DNA of 64,000 nucleotides, from positions 4,588,001 through 4,652,000 of the forward strand of contig NZ_CP113054.1 of NCBI RefSeq assembly GCF_026625605.1, in the 5' to 3' direction. Source of the DNA: Luteolibacter sp. SL250. GTDB lineage: Bacteria > Verrucomicrobiota > Verrucomicrobiia > Verrucomicrobiales > Akkermansiaceae. Shown here in pieces: positions 62,441 through 64,000 of the stretch (position 1 is the first letter of the stretch; each line of letters starts with the position of its first letter). A program made the position numbers and the translations under genes. A model generated the notes under the pieces. That model did no database searches. It had not been told where the DNA came from and worked only from the letters and a program-made list of their open reading frames with translations.

Positions 62441-63493
62441 ATGCCATCCGCCATCGCCTACGCCTCCAAATCCCCGACTGACACGCTCAAACCGTTCAAT
62501 TTCGAACGCCGGGATCCCACCGCGCGGGATGTCGAAATCGAAATTCTCTTCTGCGGGGTCTGCCACTCCGACCTGCATACGGCACGCAACGAATGGCAGA
62601 ATACCGTGTACCCCTGTGTCCCCGGCCATGAGATCGTCGGCCGCGTGACGCGTGTCGGAAGCCATGTCAGCAAATTCAAGGTCGGCGACCTCGCCGCCGT
62701 CGGCTGCATGGTGGATTCCTGCCAGGAATGTCCCAACTGCAGCCAGCACATGGAGCAGTTCTGTGAAAAGGGCGCCATCTTCACCTACAACGCGCCGGAC
62801 AAGCATACGGACGGCGGCCATACGTTCGGGGGATACTCCAACAGCGTTACGGTCGATGAAGCCTTCGTTCTGAGCGTCCCGGAAAATCTCGACCTGGCTG
62901 CCACCGCCCCCCTCCTCTGCGCGGGCATCACCACCTATTCCCCGATCAAGCGCTGGGGCATCAAAAAGGGCGACAAGGTGGGCGTCGTGGGTCTCGGCGG
63001 CCTCGGCCACATGGCGCTCAAGTTCGCCCATGCCTTCGGAGCCAAGGTCGTCCTGTTCACCACCTCTCCCGGCAAAGCGGACGACGCGAAGCGGCTGGGA
63101 GCGGATGAGGTGGTGATCTCGAAGAACGAGAACGAGATGAACGCCCACCTCGGCAGCTTCGACTTCATCATCGACTGCGTCTCCGCGGAGCACGACATCA
63201 ACATCTACCTGAACCTCCTCAAGATCGACGGCACCCTCACCCTCGTCGGTGCCCCAGAGAAGCCGCTCCCGGTTTCTTCCTTCAGCCTCATCTTCGGCAG
63301 GAAGATCCTCACCGGATCACTCATCGGCGGGATCAAGGAAACACAGGAAATGCTGGATTTCTGTGGCGAACACAACATCACCTCGGACATCGAGATGATC
63401 GACATCGACTATGTCAACACGGCCTACGACCGGCTGCTGAAAAGCGACGTGAAGTACCGCTTCGTCATCGACATGAAGTCGCTGCGGAAGTGA
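62441..63493 (+). CDS. Zinc-dependent NAD(P) alcohol dehydrogenase (YahK/CAD-like)
   Basis: The 350-residue protein has CGVCHSDLHTARNEW and PGHEIVGRV (catalytic zinc), CQECPNCSQHMEQFC (four-Cys structural zinc) and VVGLGGLGHMALKFAHAFGA (cofactor Rossmann motif). It matches the cinnamyl-alcohol dehydrogenase/YahK branch, which acts on a broad range of aldehydes, usually with NADPH. It is divergent from the TolQ-like gene. A terminator overlaps the start of the next gene. Confidence 0.95.
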   Translation: MPSAIAYASKSPTDTLKPFNFERRDPTARDVEIEILFCGVCHSDLHTARNEWQNTVYPCVPGHEIVGRVTRVGSHVSKFKVGDLAAVGCMVDSCQECPNCSQHMEQFCEKGAIFTYNAPDKHTDGGHTFGGYSNSVTVDEAFVLSVPENLDLAATAPLLCAGITTYSPIKRWGIKKGDKVGVVGLGGLGHMALKFAHAFGAKVVLFTTSPGKADDAKRLGADEVVISKNENEMNAHLGSFDFIIDCVSAEHDINIYLNLLKIDGTLTLVGAPEKPLPVSSFSLIFGRKILTGSLIGGIKETQEMLDFCGEHNITSDIEMIDIDYVNTAYDRLLKSDVKYRFVIDMKSLRK

Positions 63494-63526
63494 GGTCCTT
63501 GCGATCCCACGATGGTTCTGCTAGAG

Positions 63527-63563
63527 CCCGGGGCTGATGAAAGTCGCCCCGGGTTTTCTTTTT
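63527..63563 (+). terminator. Terminator hairpin overlapping the start of the next gene
   Basis: CCCGGGGC (63527-63534) pairs perfectly with GCCCCGGG (63546-63553) across an 11-base loop and is followed by TTTTCTTTTT. The loop contains the ATG (63537-63539) of the downstream lipoprotein gene. Confidence 0.85.
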
Positions 63564-64000
63564 CTCGCACCCATCCTCGCCACGGGCTGCGGGCCGGCCG
63601 GCATGGGGAGCGCCATCGTGCGCCAGAGCGGACCGCGGCTCCCGGAAACCAAGCCCGGGGTGAATGACGCCAGCCGGATGACCACCAACCGTCCAGGCCC
63701 CATCTTCCGGCCTTCCGGGGATCAGGCCACCGCCACGGCGGAAATCTCCGCACTGGTCCGCAGCGGGGCGAAGGTCTCCATCAGTGGCGCCCGGCACTCG
63801 ATGGGCGGCCACACGTTTTCCGAAGGCGCGACGGTCATCGACATGCACACGGTCGATTCCCTCAGTCTCGATGAAAGCCGGAACATCCTGACCGCCGGGG
63901 CGGGGGCGGAGTGGCATGAGATCATCGCGTTCCTCGAAAAGCACGGCCGTTCCGTTTCCGTGATGCAGTCGAACAACGACTTCACCGTCGGTGGCAGCAT
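63537..64000 (+). CDS. FAD-linked oxidase lipoprotein (FAD_binding_4), 3' end cut by window
   Basis: The frame is open from the ATG at 63537 to the window edge (154 codons). The product starts MKVAPGFLFLAPILATGCGP, a lipoprotein signal with lipobox LATGC. A flavin-binding domain of the vanillyl-alcohol/gulonolactone-oxidase type follows: ISGARHSMGGHTFSEG and LTAGAGAEWHEIIAFLE, with NNDFTVGGS at the edge. The start codon lies in the loop of the adh terminator and the U-tract encodes the signal peptide. A later start would lose the signal. Function: membrane-bound oxidation of a sugar acid, lactone or alcohol (family inference). Confidence 0.8.
   Translation, partial: MKVAPGFLFLAPILATGCGPAGMGSAIVRQSGPRLPETKPGVNDASRMTTNRPGPIFRPSGDQATATAEISALVRSGAKVSISGARHSMGGHTFSEGATVIDMHTVDSLSLDESRNILTAGAGAEWHEIIAFLEKHGRSVSVMQSNNDFTVGGS

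Overview
The window is a GC-rich (roughly 60-65 % by eye) bacterial chromosome segment. It most likely comes from the phylum Verrucomicrobiota, family Verrucomicrobiaceae (Luteolibacter/Haloferula-like). Reasons: short PEP-CTERM sorting tails on three secreted proteins, a choice-of-anchor-A protein, DUF1080 and sugar-isomerase-like exported proteins, an ECF sigma factor paired with a FecR-domain protein, sparse Shine-Dalgarno sites, and ExbD-like proteins of a kind common in the Planctomycetes-Verrucomicrobia group. The assignment is an inference from gene style; there is no rRNA in the window.

Layout. 1-4.0 kb (minus strand) is an operon: ECF sigma factor, single-span membrane protein, PDZ protein with a degenerate protease domain, Maf pyrophosphatase, lipid kinase, SanA-like protein; several genes overlap by ATGA. 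4.2-9.7 kb holds a PEP-CTERM protein, a prolyl oligopeptidase, an SH3-domain protein with a membrane partner, and a toxin-antitoxin-like pair. 9.9-11.6 kb is rpsB-tsf, with a strong terminator after each gene. 11.6-22.2 kb is mixed housekeeping and exported functions: SBF-like transporter, dienelactone hydrolase, YjbR, formylglycine-generating-enzyme-like protein, M14 peptidase, ilvC, MFS transporter, LytM peptidase, anchored nuclease, PEP-CTERM protein.

22.2-40.0 kb is an accessory exported-carbohydrate region. It has two giant related beta-propeller/CBM9 proteins, a polysaccharide-deacetylase-like protein, an ECF sigma factor with a FecR-CBM9 protein, a sialate-acetylesterase-like protein, an SGNH hydrolase, and a DUF1080 / cytochrome c-sugar dehydrogenase / sugar-isomerase set that could form a periplasmic oxidative (3-keto-glycoside) route. 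The FecR protein carries the same CBM9-like module as one of the giant proteins, which ties the regulator to the exported proteins.

40.0-57.3 kb (mostly minus strand) is the str-S10-spc ribosomal block, transcribed rpsL, rpsG, fusA, rpsJ ... rplO, secY, adk, map. It lacks tuf, rpsN and rpmD and carries an exported coiled-coil protein between rpsS and rplV. S5 and S3 carry Gly/Arg-rich extensions. 57.5-64 kb has a divergent ArsR/Old-Yellow-Enzyme pair with two operator-like palindromes, a tight three-gene TolQ/ExbD-like motor operon, a zinc alcohol dehydrogenase, and the start of an FAD-linked lipoprotein whose start codon lies in the loop of a terminator hairpin.

Non-coding structure: a 106-107-bp palindromic repeat occurs twice (17970-18075 and 38952-39058) with compensatory base changes in its hairpin. 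A 32-bp element occurs as an inverted pair (13903-13934 and 14093-14124). No tRNA, rRNA, CRISPR array, insertion sequence or phage gene was seen.
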